Shown piece by piece: positions 27,090-36,643 of a stretch of DNA of 64,000 nt. The stretch lies in the NCBI RefSeq assembly GCF_000730385.1, contig NZ_CP008849.1, positions 2,914,001 to 2,978,000 on the forward strand. Reading direction: 5' to 3'. The DNA comes from Alteromonas australica. Its GTDB lineage: Bacteria; Pseudomonadota; Gammaproteobacteria; Enterobacterales; Alteromonadaceae. The position numbers and the translations under genes are program-made. The notes under the pieces are model-generated. The model had not been told where the DNA came from. It saw only the letters and a program-made list of their open reading frames with translations, and did no database searches. Position 1 is the stretch's first letter, and each line of letters starts with the position of its first letter.

Positions 27090-27995
27090 CTAGCCCCCTA
27101 ATACACCATTAATGATCATGGCCGTGCCAATACTTAAGGTAAATCCTAAAGCAGCCACCCCCACATTGTGTTGCTGGTCTACCTCCTGTCGAAAGTTCAT
27201 GCCAAACAAAATAACTTTTTTGCTAAACAGCACCAGCAAGTGAAGCGCAATGGCTAAAGAAACACTGACAATCAACCAACCGGTTACATTACTCACATAC
27301 GCAGAAGGGTAATAAATAAGCACGTCCTTCGCCGCAGAAACAATCATCGCGGTACCAAGAAGATTGCCCGAATGTTCTATCGCCAGCGCTAATTGCCCTT
27401 TTCTTAACGCTCCTTGGAAAGAATCATTTTGGTTGTCTTTAGCGTAGCGCACTTCAAGTATCCTCGTCATTACAAGCAACATAGTAAGGACTACAAGGAA
27501 CCCTGTAACTATGGCAATGATGGCATTCATATCTGTGCCGTCTACCCAAACCATAATGTTGTGCAATACAATGGCACTTGCCACCAAGCTTGCTGCATCT
27601 ACTAACGCAATACTGACACTTCTATCCGCAATCATGGCGTGGGTATCTACTCTATTTAGCACCAGCTTGTCATGAGCAAATCGGCCAATTTTCACAAGCA
27701 AAATACCCACGCCGCCAAACAGCAACATACCTTCAACCGCCTGCCAATAGCCCTGCCCTATGTGCCGCCCTACCACTGCACTTAGCACTATACAAAGGGA
27801 TAGCCAGCCGCCGGCAATACTGATCCCAAACGCAAAATTGTCTTTTACCCCAAGCTCTTCGGCCACAGAATTATCACGCATAGCGCCTGACAGCCATTTC
27901 ATCACCAATAAAAGGACGAGTGCTATTCCCACATCAATGGCAAGGTATCCCCACAAATCTCTATTCAAAGGTACGAGCTTTACTAGCGTGTCCAA
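27090..27995 (-). CDS. DUF350-domain integral membrane protein (duplicated)
   Basis: 301 residues with about eight transmembrane helices arranged as two similar halves, as in proteins with two DUF350 units. The first half ends near residue 140 (FGGVGILLVKIGRFAHDKLVL), the second begins with SVSIALVDAASLVASAIV. Short loops carry Gly-rich turns. The start is a TTG, supported by a strong GGAGA Shine-Dalgarno site eight bases upstream and the absence of a nearby in-frame ATG. DUF350 proteins often occur near phospholipid or polyamine-type genes, but no function is established and the neighbours here (GIY-YIG, glnE) give no clue. Confidence 0.72.
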   Translation of the reverse strand: MDTLVKLVPLNRDLWGYLAIDVGIALVLLLVMKWLSGAMRDNSVAEELGVKDNFAFGISIAGGWLSLCIVLSAVVGRHIGQGYWQAVEGMLLFGGVGILLVKIGRFAHDKLVLNRVDTHAMIADRSVSIALVDAASLVASAIVLHNIMVWVDGTDMNAIIAIVTGFLVVLTMLLVMTRILEVRYAKDNQNDSFQGALRKGQLALAIEHSGNLLGTAMIVSAAKDVLIYYPSAYVSNVTGWLIVSVSLAIALHLLVLFSKKVILFGMNFRQEVDQQHNVGVAALGFTLSIGTAMIINGVLGG

Positions 27996-28124
27996 AGCGG
28001 TATCTCCTTTTTCTGGTCACATCACGTTATGGCTGGAGGCCGGCTGCGAAGTATGCCAGACTAATTCAGCTTACTAACTGTAATTATTAATTATGTTAAT
28101 ACTAATATTATTGATGCCAATATT

Positions 28125-31013
28125 ATGCCAATAGACAACACAAATAGCATGAACCAAACGCAACTTGTGGAAAAATACTGGGAATCGTTAATCACCCACA
28201 CCCCGAACAAAAATCGAATTTTAGCGAATGAAGCCGACATTAAACGGGTATTTTCTCGCTCGCCATTTGTTGCCGACGTGTGCGCAAAACACCCCGAGTG
28301 GCTAGTGGAATTGTTAGACTTTGCCGCGCCATCAATGCCGCAAAGCTACTATCATCAAAAAGTCAGTGAGTACGTTAGCCAAGCGAAAACCGAAGATGAG
28401 TTGGCTAAGGCATTAAGGCGTTGCAGACAATTTCACATGGCAGCAATTACGTTTTCAGACGTGCTGAACAGGCAGAGTATTGATGCGTCTCTGCTGCAAG
28501 TATCGTCGTTAGCAAACGCCCTTATCGAGCAGGGGTATACGTGGTTGTATTCATCGCTATGCAGCAAGCATGGCACACCAGTTGGTTCTCATGGGCCTAT
28601 GCCTATGTACATATTGGGCATGGGAAAGTTAGGCGGTCACGAGCTTAACTTTTCATCCGATATCGACCTCATTTTCACTTACCCAGAAAAAGGGGAAACG
28701 CAAGGCGGGAAGAAATCGTTAGAGCACCAACAGTTCTTCACCCGACTTGCCCAAAAATTGATTCAGGCACTCAACAAAGTGACCGTTGATGGTCAGGTAT
28801 ATCGCGTAGATATGCGTTTACGTCCGTTTGGCGAATCTGGGCCCCTAGTGTTGCATTTTGATGCCATGGAAGACTACTACCAAGAACAAGGTCGCCATTG
28901 GGAGCGCTTTGCTATGGTAAAGGCCAGGGTTATTAACAGTGATGACTCTTCTTATGAAGCGACACTACAGGCCATTTTGACCCCCTTTACCTTTCGCCGC
29001 TATCTCGATTTCACCACCCTTGATGCGCTGCGCAACATGAAAAAACTCATCGCCACAGAAATCAGACGCAGAAAGCTAAACAACAATATTAAACTGGGTG
29101 CCGGCGGTATTCGCGAAGTCGAGTTTTTTGCCCAAAGTTTTCAGTTGATTCATGGTGGAAGGGAACCTTCTCTACAAAGTAAGTCATTACTTACTACACT
29201 CAAGGCCCTTGAGGAGAATGAAATCGTAGAAAATGAGGTGGTTGAAGCATTAAAGCAAGACTACCTGTTTCTTCGCAAGGTAGAACATACTTTACAACAA
29301 TACCGTGACCAACAAACCCAGACCCTGCCAGAAGATGAAGATCAAAGACAGGCCCTTATAGAGGTGATGGGCTTTCCAAACTACGCGCAGTTTTTAACCC
29401 ATCTTGACGCAGTTATGGCGAGAATTCACGGGCACTTTAACGAGCTTATTGAAGAATCTCAAGATGCCCATGACCCACAAGACAGCTTATTTTCTGCCTG
29501 CTGCGACGCATGGCAATTACAGATGGTAGAGCATGAGTTTTGTCAAACCTTTGCCTCTTATTTACCACCTGAAGATGCGTCAAGGGTGCAGCACTTGCTC
29601 TTGGATTTTAACCAAAATCAACGTCGCTATTTGCTAGGGCAACGGGGCGAAGATACGTTAAACAAACTGATTCCCGAAATTTTATACGTGCTTATCACCC
29701 ATAACGCACAAGGTGTGCCTTACATACTCAAACGCGTGTTAGGCGTAATTTCAGCAATAACAGGCCGTACCACCTACTTGGATTTATTATTAGAAAACCC
29801 AGATGTGCTAAAACAATTAGTGCGTTTATGTGAACGAAGTGAGTGGGTTGCCAATGAAATAAAACGCTTTCCTTTGCTATTAGATGAGTTATTGACGCCT
29901 TTGTATCTTGAGCAGCAAGATACCGACATTGTGACAAGCAAAAACGATTACATCAGTGAACTAAGACAGTCTTTGCTGAGAGTAGAACCTGATGATGTAG
30001 AAGCCATGATGGATACCTGGCGACAGTTTAAGCTTTGCCAGCAATTGCGAATTGCAGCAAGTGACATCAGTGGCTCACTGCCTATTGCCAATGTAAGTGA
30101 CAAGCTTACCGTGTTGGCTGAAGTAGTTTTAGAACAAGTGGTGCACGCCGCATGGCATCAAATATCTGAACGTTTTGGCGTACCCAATCACTTAACCGCA
30201 GACAATTCTGGTTTTGCCGTTGTAGCCTATGGAAAGCTTGGCGGATACGAATTAGGTTATGGTTCAGATTTGGATTTAGTGTTTCTACATAACGCGCCAA
30301 GAGAAGCCACCACCACTGGTGCTAAATCTATAGAAGCCCAACAGTTTTATATAAAGCTGGCTCAACGCATCATGCACCTACTTAATACGAAAACCTTGTT
30401 CGGACAATTGTATGAAACCGACCTGCGCCTTCGTCCTTCTGGAAACGCTGGTTTGCTTTGTTGCCATCTGGACGGTTTCAAACGCTATCAACAAGAAGAA
30501 GCATGGACTTGGGAGCATCAGGCATTAGTTAGAGCCCGTGGTGTATGCGGCGATAAAACCTTATTAACCCAATTTGCTGACGTAAGAGCAGAAATTCTTG
30601 GTCAACCGCGGGACAAAGCGGCGTTAAGAGACGAAGTGTGTAAAATGCGTACAAAAATGCGTCAACATCTTCTAAATGAAAAAGCGCAAAAGGTAGATTT
30701 AAAACAATGTGTGGGAGGCATAACTGACATTGAGTTTATGACCCAATACTGGGTATTAGCCAATGCCAGTACAATACCCAGTATAACACGCTACACTGAC
30801 AATCTCCGCATTCTCAATGAAGCCGCCCAACATGGGGTTATTGACGACAAGCAGGCGAAAATGCTTCAGGATGCTTACCTTGCGTTACGCGAGCAATATC
30901 ACCACTTAACGCTAGCCGATACCAAATACGCAGATCAAACGGATCAACTCGCTAAGCTACGGGAGCAGGTTACTGGTTACTGGACTGGCATTTTTAGCGA
31001 AATATGCAAATAA
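28125..31013 (+). CDS. glnE: Bifunctional glutamine synthetase adenylyltransferase / adenylyl-removing enzyme
   Basis: 962 residues, full length for GlnE. Two nucleotidyltransferase domains are visible: the N-terminal adenylyl-removing half with ILGMGKLGGHELNFSSDIDL near 160, and the C-terminal adenylylating half with YGKLGGYELGYGSDLDLVF near 705. A regulatory helical region joins them. The enzyme modifies glutamine synthetase in response to PII protein and glutamine, controlling nitrogen assimilation. The start at ATG 28125 has no clear Shine-Dalgarno site, and an ATG ten codons on is an alternative. The gene ends one base before the convergent TcpQ-domain gene, with no terminator between them. 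Confidence 0.97.
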   Translation: MPIDNTNSMNQTQLVEKYWESLITHTPNKNRILANEADIKRVFSRSPFVADVCAKHPEWLVELLDFAAPSMPQSYYHQKVSEYVSQAKTEDELAKALRRCRQFHMAAITFSDVLNRQSIDASLLQVSSLANALIEQGYTWLYSSLCSKHGTPVGSHGPMPMYILGMGKLGGHELNFSSDIDLIFTYPEKGETQGGKKSLEHQQFFTRLAQKLIQALNKVTVDGQVYRVDMRLRPFGESGPLVLHFDAMEDYYQEQGRHWERFAMVKARVINSDDSSYEATLQAILTPFTFRRYLDFTTLDALRNMKKLIATEIRRRKLNNNIKLGAGGIREVEFFAQSFQLIHGGREPSLQSKSLLTTLKALEENEIVENEVVEALKQDYLFLRKVEHTLQQYRDQQTQTLPEDEDQRQALIEVMGFPNYAQFLTHLDAVMARIHGHFNELIEESQDAHDPQDSLFSACCDAWQLQMVEHEFCQTFASYLPPEDASRVQHLLLDFNQNQRRYLLGQRGEDTLNKLIPEILYVLITHNAQGVPYILKRVLGVISAITGRTTYLDLLLENPDVLKQLVRLCERSEWVANEIKRFPLLLDELLTPLYLEQQDTDIVTSKNDYISELRQSLLRVEPDDVEAMMDTWRQFKLCQQLRIAASDISGSLPIANVSDKLTVLAEVVLEQVVHAAWHQISERFGVPNHLTADNSGFAVVAYGKLGGYELGYGSDLDLVFLHNAPREATTTGAKSIEAQQFYIKLAQRIMHLLNTKTLFGQLYETDLRLRPSGNAGLLCCHLDGFKRYQQEEAWTWEHQALVRARGVCGDKTLLTQFADVRAEILGQPRDKAALRDEVCKMRTKMRQHLLNEKAQKVDLKQCVGGITDIEFMTQYWVLANASTIPSITRYTDNLRILNEAAQHGVIDDKQAKMLQDAYLALREQYHHLTLADTKYADQTDQLAKLREQVTGYWTGIFSEICK

Positions 31014-31014
31014 C

Positions 31015-31632
31015 CTAACCTTGAACGACTTGGCAGTTTTCAATTAAAAATGGGGTCTCCCTGGCGGAGACCACCAAAGAACGTTGTTCAGGGCAAATAT
31101 AGGCGGTTACTGTACCAGAGAAGCTGCTGTCGATAGCACTCGCTATCTTTGCTAGCGAACCTGCTACCGTGTTATCCAGTTGAAATTGGTACTTTATGAC
31201 AAAGTCCTGCTCTAAATTCCAAATAAGCTGCATTCCCTCAGCTTGTGCATAAGAGGATATGGCTTCTCTTAAGGTAACCCCTTCTTTAAAGGTTCTAAAT
31301 TTATGTTCCCCCGTCCATTTTTCATCCACAGGCTTAGCCTCGCTAGACATGCGTGCTAATTTTGTGTCGAGCTGTGGATCAACGCCGGCAATATCCAACA
31401 CGAAATCCCCTTGCTCCTCTTTAAGCGGGTCGGTAGAGGACATCCGATATTCACGGTAAAAGTCACTTAAACCCTCGGATACTGTTTTGTCTTTCGTTTC
31501 CCCTTCCGGTAAAGGTGCATTTTCTTTACGTTGTTGCACATAAATCATTACGCCAGCAACGATAACCAGCACCACAGCCAGTGCAATCTGACGCGCCCAA
31601 AACATTGAGCTTGAGTAACTTTTTTGAGCCAT
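31015..31632 (-). CDS. TcpQ-domain membrane-anchored protein
   Basis: 205 residues. A single N-terminal transmembrane helix (about 11-30, ARQIALAVVLVIVAGVMIYV) leads to a linker and then a C-terminal domain from about 115 (TFKEGVTLREAISSYAQAEG...LIWNLEQDFVIKYQF...SLAKIASAIDSSF). This matches the TcpQ/PilL-N-type domain found in pilus and cell-envelope proteins that bind peptidoglycan or interact with secretins. No pilus genes are near. A perfect inverted repeat lies 47 bp upstream of the start. The biological role is unknown. Confidence 0.7.
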   Translation of the reverse strand: MAQKSYSSSMFWARQIALAVVLVIVAGVMIYVQQRKENAPLPEGETKDKTVSEGLSDFYREYRMSSTDPLKEEQGDFVLDIAGVDPQLDTKLARMSSEAKPVDEKWTGEHKFRTFKEGVTLREAISSYAQAEGMQLIWNLEQDFVIKYQFQLDNTVAGSLAKIASAIDSSFSGTVTAYICPEQRSLVVSARETPFLIENCQVVQG

Positions 31633-31678
31633 TGGTAAGAGGTAAGCCTAATAAAATAAAAGAGAAAAGATAAACTAA

Positions 31679-31696
31679 ACTTATACCAGTATAAGT
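31679..31696. repeat. 18-bp palindrome ACTTATAC-CA-GTATAAGT
   Basis: Two perfect 8-base arms around a CA centre, in the intergenic space between the lpxL-like gene and the TcpQ-domain gene. It could be an operator for the latter or a dispersed intergenic element. No T-run follows on either strand, so it is not a terminator. Confidence 0.5.
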
Positions 31697-31772
31697 CAGT
31701 TCTCAATACGGCCTCACCATAATTCATCCTAATGTCGCAGTATCTCTTCTCTCTCTTTCTCGTTGTTAGGCA

Positions 31773-32702
31773 TCAATCATATAAAGAAGGCGATTCAGGC
31801 GTAGGACGCGTTTTAAACCTTTTATGCATCCACAAATAACTTTCAGGCTGCTCTTTTACTGCGCTATCCACATGGGTATTTAGTTCAGTAAGCGCAGAAA
31901 TGTCATCCATGTCGCCTAGGTGTTCTAGAGGGGGATATATTTTAATTTTATAACCCCGCTTGGTGTATTGGGATGTGATCATCATAGGCACACTATTTGA
32001 GCGACGGATAAACATTAACGTGGCCGTGGTGGTCGCCGTTTCTTTAACCCCACCAAAAGGTACAAAAATACTCTGCTTACGACCGTAGTCTTGATCTGGA
32101 AGGTATAAACACAGTTCTTTTTCATCAAGTGCTTCAAGTAAGGCTTTGGCGTTACGCTTGTGAATCATGTATTTATTAGAGCGGTTTCTGCCGTGATACT
32201 GTAAGTAATCCATTAAAGGGTTATTGTGTTTACGGTAAAAGGCAATACTCGGGTGAAAATAGCCAATCCCACGACAAGCGAATTCCAAATTCATATTATG
32301 CAGTGCCATACCGAACACGCCCTTGCCTCTCTCCAAAGCAGCTTCAACATGTTCATAGCCTTCAATCTCGATAGCGCGTCTGACTCGCCACGATGGCCAC
32401 CACCATCCCATGGCGGTTTCAAATAACGCCATACCGGTGCGTTTGATATTTTCTTTTACCAATGCGTCTATTTCGTGGTCGGTTAATGATGGGTCCCAAA
32501 GTTCAATGTTACGGCGGGCAACCTTGGCGCGCTTTGGCACAATGAGGGCAATTAGTTTGCCTATTCTTGCCCCTATAAATTGAATCACAGGTAACGGGAG
32601 CCAGGTAATAATATAAAGAAGCAAAACGCCTATCCATACACCCCAGTATTTGGGGCCTAAATAGGAGATCTTAAATGAAGGTGCTTTTATTGCCGCCGCC
32701 AA
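31773..32702 (-). CDS. LpxL/HtrB-family lipid A acyltransferase
   Basis: 309 residues of the late lipid A acyltransferase family. An N-terminal membrane helix (about 20-42) is followed by the catalytic motif H135-x4-E140 in GMALHNMNLEF. Further conserved blocks are FYRKHNNPLMDYL, YLPDQDYGRKQSIFVPFFG-like sequence near 205, and YLWMHKRFKTRP at the end. It transfers a fatty acyl chain from acyl-ACP to Kdo2-lipid IVA. The start is a TTG at 32702 with AAGGA nine bases upstream. The HX4E form (not HX4D) is usual for LpxL. Whether it is LpxL, LpxM or LpxP in function is open. Confidence 0.9.
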   Translation of the reverse strand: MAAAIKAPSFKISYLGPKYWGVWIGVLLLYIITWLPLPVIQFIGARIGKLIALIVPKRAKVARRNIELWDPSLTDHEIDALVKENIKRTGMALFETAMGWWWPSWRVRRAIEIEGYEHVEAALERGKGVFGMALHNMNLEFACRGIGYFHPSIAFYRKHNNPLMDYLQYHGRNRSNKYMIHKRNAKALLEALDEKELCLYLPDQDYGRKQSIFVPFGGVKETATTTATLMFIRRSNSVPMMITSQYTKRGYKIKIYPPLEHLGDMDDISALTELNTHVDSAVKEQPESYLWMHKRFKTRPTPESPSLYD

Positions 32703-32844
32703 CGTGTTTATTCCTTACTGCTGATTTGCGCGACATTGTACCAGAGGGAATGAGAGTAGAAAGGTCTGATGAGAGGAGTAAGGTAATTTCTCTCTCACCG
32801 AAAAGGGCTATTCAGTTTTAATACACCAATTAAGCGACTTCCTA

Positions 32845-33102
32845 CTAATACTCCTTGTCTATTTGCATGAGCCGTTTTTCAAAAACCTCAAAATGCGCTT
32901 TCGAGTCATAATCGAAATGGTACTGATTATGAAAACCAAATTGCAGTTTAACGTTGGCATCTTCTACGAAAAGCGTGTAACCGTCTAAATCTGTATAAGC
33001 GGTTATTCCATTCAACTGGTAGTGTTCATCATTCTTCGAACCATGTTGACGAATTTTATCAAACACCTGTAATAAAAATTTACTATCAAGTTCGTTCTTC
33101 AT
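32845..33102 (-). CDS. Small DUF3081-like protein
   Basis: 85 residues, acidic-to-neutral, without signal peptide or membrane helix. The sequence pattern (FLLQVFDKIRQHG, YQLNGITAYTDLDGYTLFVED, LQFGFHNQYHFDY) looks like the DUF3081 family of small gammaproteobacterial proteins, recalled rather than searched. Function unknown. It is a single gene, divergent from fadE, with which it shares the 300-bp promoter region. Confidence 0.65.
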   Translation of the reverse strand: MKNELDSKFLLQVFDKIRQHGSKNDEHYQLNGITAYTDLDGYTLFVEDANVKLQFGFHNQYHFDYDSKAHFEVFEKRLMQIDKEY

Positions 33103-33339
33103 TGTTGGTCCATTATTCTGTGACTGTGATGATTATTACCTAAACGCGGCCCATTTGGATTACTCATTCTAGTGACTTTCACCCGTATATTTGCCTCACG
33201 CTTTGTCACTTTCTGCCAATTCCCCCCCCAGCATAGAGATTAAATTTTGTACACAAAAGGGCTTTTTTGTTAGTTAAACGTAAAAATATTCGTGAATAAT
33301 AATTCTAAGCAATTGAAAAATAGCCATTATTTACAAAAT

Positions 33340-33367
33340 TTGATCTTTTTGAAATCTAATGTACTAT
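33340..33367 (+). promoter_or_regulatory. Putative fadE promoter
   Basis: TTGATC and TACTAT separated by 16 bases in an AT-rich stretch, 40 bases before the fadE ATG. The predicted transcription start would fall near 33374, just before the FadR-like site. The remaining part of the 303-bp gap (33103-33339) shows no gene. Confidence 0.45.
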
Positions 33368-33378
33368 TAACCCACAAC

Positions 33379-33395
33379 AACTGGTCAGATGAGCG
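33379..33395 (+). promoter_or_regulatory. FadR-like operator upstream of fadE
   Basis: AACTGGTCAGATGAGCG. Compared with the enterobacterial FadR consensus (AACTGGTC-GAC-TGTT type), the left half is perfect and the right half is degenerate. It sits between the predicted transcription start and the fadE start codon, a position where binding would block transcription. Confidence 0.45.
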
Positions 33396-33406
33396 GATGA
33401 GTTAAT

Positions 33407-35656
33407 ATGAGTATCAGAACTAGCTTAAAGAAAGTACTACCCCCAATTTCAGTCACAGAACAAGAAGCATTAGATGCTGGTGATGTCTGGATTGAATCTT
33501 CTATTTATCAGGGTAAGCCTGACATGCAGGCGCTTCGCGATATCCCGCAGGCAAAACTGAGTGCAGAAGAGCAGGCATTTATGGACGGCCCAGTGTCAGA
33601 ATTACTGGGTATGATTGATGATTTCGAGTTAAACAACGGCGATCACATTCCTCAAGACGTTTTAGACTTCTTGGGTAAAAACCGTTTCTTCTCTATGATC
33701 ATTCCAAAGAAATTTGGTGGACTAGAATTCAGCCCGTACGCGAACTCAACCATTGTTGCCACGATTGCAGCAAAGAGTGGCGCTATTGCGGTTACTGTAA
33801 TGGTACCTAACTCGTTAGGCCCTGGTGAGCTTCTAATGCACTATGGCACAAATGAACAGCAAGATTACTGGCTTCCGCGCCTTGCCGATGGTCGTGACAT
33901 TCCATGTTTCGCATTAACCAGCCCAGAAGCGGGTTCAGACGCTGGTGCTATTCCTGACGCCGCTATCGTGACGAAAGGCGAGTACAACGGTGAAGAAGTA
34001 CTTGGTCTGCGAGTAAGTTGGGACAAGCGTTATATCACGCTAGCACCAATTGCTACGGTACTTGGTTTAGCATTTAAAGTATTCGATCCAGAGCAACTTC
34101 TTGGCGACAAATTAGAGCTGGGTATCACCTGTGCCCTATTACCTAAGTCTCACCCTGGTGTTGAGCTTGGTAACCGTCACGACCCCATGGGCGTACGTTT
34201 TTACAACGGTACAACCCGTGGTCAAGACGTGTTCATCCCAATGGACTTTATCATTGGCGGTCAAAAGAACATCGGTCGTGGTTGGCAGATGCTAGTAAGC
34301 TGTCTTGGTGCAGGTCGTGGTATTTCACTTCCAGCGATGGGCGTTGCAACGGCACAGTCTGCGTTTAAAGGTACAGTTGAGTATTCATTCGTTCGTGAAC
34401 AATTCGGTGTGCCGATTGGTCGCTTCGAAGGTATTCAAGAGAAGATGGCAGACATTGCTGGTAAGACATTCTTACTTGAAGCTATGCGTGTTTTAACTAC
34501 AGAAGGCTTAGGCTTAGGCGTTAAACCATCGGTTGTTACCGCTATTGCTAAGTATCACATGACCGAACTTGGCCGTGATGTAATGAACTCGGCGATGGAT
34601 ATTCAAGCAGGTAAAGCAATTCAACGTGGCCCGCAAAATACCCTTGCAGGCGGATATGCTGCACTTCCTATTGCCATTACGGTTGAAGGTGCAAACATCC
34701 TTACTCGTAACCTCATGATTTTCGGTCAAGGTGCAATGCGTTGTCACCCTTACTTGAAAGACATGGTTGACCTTATTCACAGCAACGAAAGTTCTGCTGA
34801 TAAAGAATTCAACAAGGTACTACGTAAAACGGTTGGCTTTAGTGTTAAGAATGCATTCCGTAGTTTTGGTAAAGGTTACTTACCTTTCCTACGCGGTTCA
34901 GAGTCTGCATTGCCTGAAGTACGTAAGTACGAAAAGCGTGTAAACAGCATCTCAGCTAAATTAGCACCACTTGCTGACTTATCACTTGCCGTACTTGGCG
35001 GTGACCTTAAGAAGGCAGAGTTACTTTCAGCCCGTCTGGGTGATGTAATGAGTTACCTTTACGGTGCAATGGCAGCGATTCGTTTTTACGAGCAGCGCAT
35101 TGAAGATCGTAAACTTGCACTACCGTATTTCGAATACGCCATGCAGTGGTCATTACAACAAGCGGATCAGGCAATTGTTAACTTCATCAACAATTTCCCG
35201 AACACGCCGACTCGCGGCCTAATGCGCTTACTGACCAACACCTACTCAAACAGTGTTGCAGGTATTAGTGATGAACTAGTTCGTGAATTGTCTATGGCAT
35301 CTATGCAAGACAACAGTGTGAAAGCGCAACTTACTCACTTAGTTCGCGTTAGCCCAGGTGATGGTAACGACATTAACGAACAAGCGTTTAAAGCGAAGCA
35401 CGCGGTAGCGCACCTACTTGGCAAAGTGCAAAAAGCGCTGCGCAAAGAGCCGGTTGTACCTTTCATCTCTTTTGAACATGCCCTTAATAAGCTTCAAGAG
35501 AAAGGTGTTGTGAACGCGCAAGAAGCAGCGCAACTTCACGATTACAACGAAAAACGTAAACTGGCCGTTCGCGTTGACGAGTATACGTTCGACATGGAAT
35601 TGCTGCCAGCGTCGCAAACGTTAAAGGCTGTTGACGGCGGGCAAAACGCCGCGTAA
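33407..35656 (+). CDS. fadE: Acyl-CoA dehydrogenase, FadE type
   Basis: 749 residues. The acyl-CoA dehydrogenase fold is seen with N-terminal helices from about 60, the FAD/substrate-binding segment CFALTSPEAGSDAGAIPDAA near 170, and the helical C-domain with FGVPIGRFEGIQEKMADIAG and NTLAGGYAALPIAITVEGANI. The roughly 250-residue C-terminal extension is the DUF1974 part typical of FadE. It catalyses the first oxidation of acyl-CoA in beta-oxidation. Codon choice is strongly biased (CGT, GGT, AAC), as in highly expressed genes. A FadR-like site precedes it and a strong terminator follows. Confidence 0.95.
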   Translation: MSIRTSLKKVLPPISVTEQEALDAGDVWIESSIYQGKPDMQALRDIPQAKLSAEEQAFMDGPVSELLGMIDDFELNNGDHIPQDVLDFLGKNRFFSMIIPKKFGGLEFSPYANSTIVATIAAKSGAIAVTVMVPNSLGPGELLMHYGTNEQQDYWLPRLADGRDIPCFALTSPEAGSDAGAIPDAAIVTKGEYNGEEVLGLRVSWDKRYITLAPIATVLGLAFKVFDPEQLLGDKLELGITCALLPKSHPGVELGNRHDPMGVRFYNGTTRGQDVFIPMDFIIGGQKNIGRGWQMLVSCLGAGRGISLPAMGVATAQSAFKGTVEYSFVREQFGVPIGRFEGIQEKMADIAGKTFLLEAMRVLTTEGLGLGVKPSVVTAIAKYHMTELGRDVMNSAMDIQAGKAIQRGPQNTLAGGYAALPIAITVEGANILTRNLMIFGQGAMRCHPYLKDMVDLIHSNESSADKEFNKVLRKTVGFSVKNAFRSFGKGYLPFLRGSESALPEVRKYEKRVNSISAKLAPLADLSLAVLGGDLKKAELLSARLGDVMSYLYGAMAAIRFYEQRIEDRKLALPYFEYAMQWSLQQADQAIVNFINNFPNTPTRGLMRLLTNTYSNSVAGISDELVRELSMASMQDNSVKAQLTHLVRVSPGDGNDINEQAFKAKHAVAHLLGKVQKALRKEPVVPFISFEHALNKLQEKGVVNAQEAAQLHDYNEKRKLAVRVDEYTFDMELLPASQTLKAVDGGQNAA

Positions 35657-35672
35657 CACCACGTTATATCTA

Positions 35673-35704
35673 AAAAGCCCCAACTGAGTTTGGGGCTTTT
35701 TTTT
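35673..35704 (+). terminator. Rho-independent terminator after fadE
   Basis: Stem AAAAGCCCCAA / TTTGGGGCTTTT with a short CTGAG loop and a run of eight T residues, 17 bases after the fadE stop codon. Confidence 0.92.
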
Positions 35705-35865
35705 GCGCTGTTTTTCGTCGTGAAATACATTATGAATAAGATTGCAACATTTCTATAACGACAAAGCCACTGAATATACCTTACAAAAATAGACTTTTTT
35801 CTTGTCGTTTTCTACGCTAAAGCTATCCCGCTTTTAAAAGCGTTTCTCAAACAAGGATTTGTGTA

Positions 35866-36570
35866 GTGAACATGTTATTCAGGCGATATCTCATGTTGCC
35901 AGTTTCGTTCTCCGTTTTCTCTCTGTTTTTCGCGTTATTTAGTACCAATAGCTACGGGGCTCATGAGGATAAAAAATACATTATTGGCTATATTAATCAC
36001 CCTCGTGTAAACGCATTCTATAAGCCGCTTATTCAGCGTGCCTATGAAGATATTGGCATTACGCCAATCTTTGAAGAAGTCGGTGGTGAACGGGGTTTAA
36101 GGTTACTCAATCAGGGTATGACGGATGCCGATGTTATTCGCTACGATGTCGCATCGCAACAAGACAATAATATACTCATTGTCGAACCCGCGTTATCTCA
36201 CGGCGCTTCCTATTTACTATGTATGCGCAAGGTAAAATGCGATAAAAGTATTATCGATGATCCAAACAGTGCCATTGCAGCCACCACACGATTTTTCGAT
36301 AACATGAAAGCTAAGCCGTCAGAACTTGCCGCCAACATATTTGAGTTTGATGATTTTCACCACGTCATTTCTTTATTGCTCAATGGACGATTTAACTATG
36401 CCATCTTACCTAGCGATAATTCTGAACATGAAGAATTTAAGCGCGCAGGCATTGAATATGTTCCCCTTGTTGAGCATGCGCTTGTTCACGTGATTCATAA
36501 GAAACACGAGCATCTACTTGATAAGCTATCCCAGGCTATTGCTAAACAACTCAATGAAGCCAAACCTTAA
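35866..36570 (+). CDS. Periplasmic solute-binding-protein-like (PBP2 fold) protein
   Basis: 234 residues. A signal peptide (hydrophobic LMLPVSFSVFSLFFALF, cleavage near SYG|A) precedes a compact type-2 periplasmic-binding fold: YIIGYINHPRVNAFYKPLI, GERGLRLLNQGMTDADVIR, and FDDFHHVISLLLNGRFNYAI. It resembles the family 3 solute-binding-like proteins often found alone in Alteromonadales. No transporter, kinase or cyclase gene adjoins it, so it is an orphan. The GTG start at 35866 is chosen because AAGGA lies eight bases before it; an ATG two codons on is the alternative. Confidence 0.72.
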   Translation: MNMLFRRYLMLPVSFSVFSLFFALFSTNSYGAHEDKKYIIGYINHPRVNAFYKPLIQRAYEDIGITPIFEEVGGERGLRLLNQGMTDADVIRYDVASQQDNNILIVEPALSHGASYLLCMRKVKCDKSIIDDPNSAIAATTRFFDNMKAKPSELAANIFEFDDFHHVISLLLNGRFNYAILPSDNSEHEEFKRAGIEYVPLVEHALVHVIHKKHEHLLDKLSQAIAKQLNEAKP

Positions 36571-36588
36571 CGCGTTCGCCTTAGATAT

Positions 36589-36613
36589 AAAAACGCCCGC
36601 TAAATGCGGGCGT
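36589..36613 (-). terminator. Terminator downstream of the TonB receptor gene
   Basis: Perfect 8-bp stem (ACGCCCGC/GCGGGCGT) with a five-base loop; on the minus strand it is followed by TTTTTA, fitting the receptor gene that ends at 36644. It may also slow plus-strand readthrough from the binding-protein gene. Confidence 0.8.
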
Positions 36614-36643
36614 AACAACTTAATGTACGATGTTTTCTAACCG

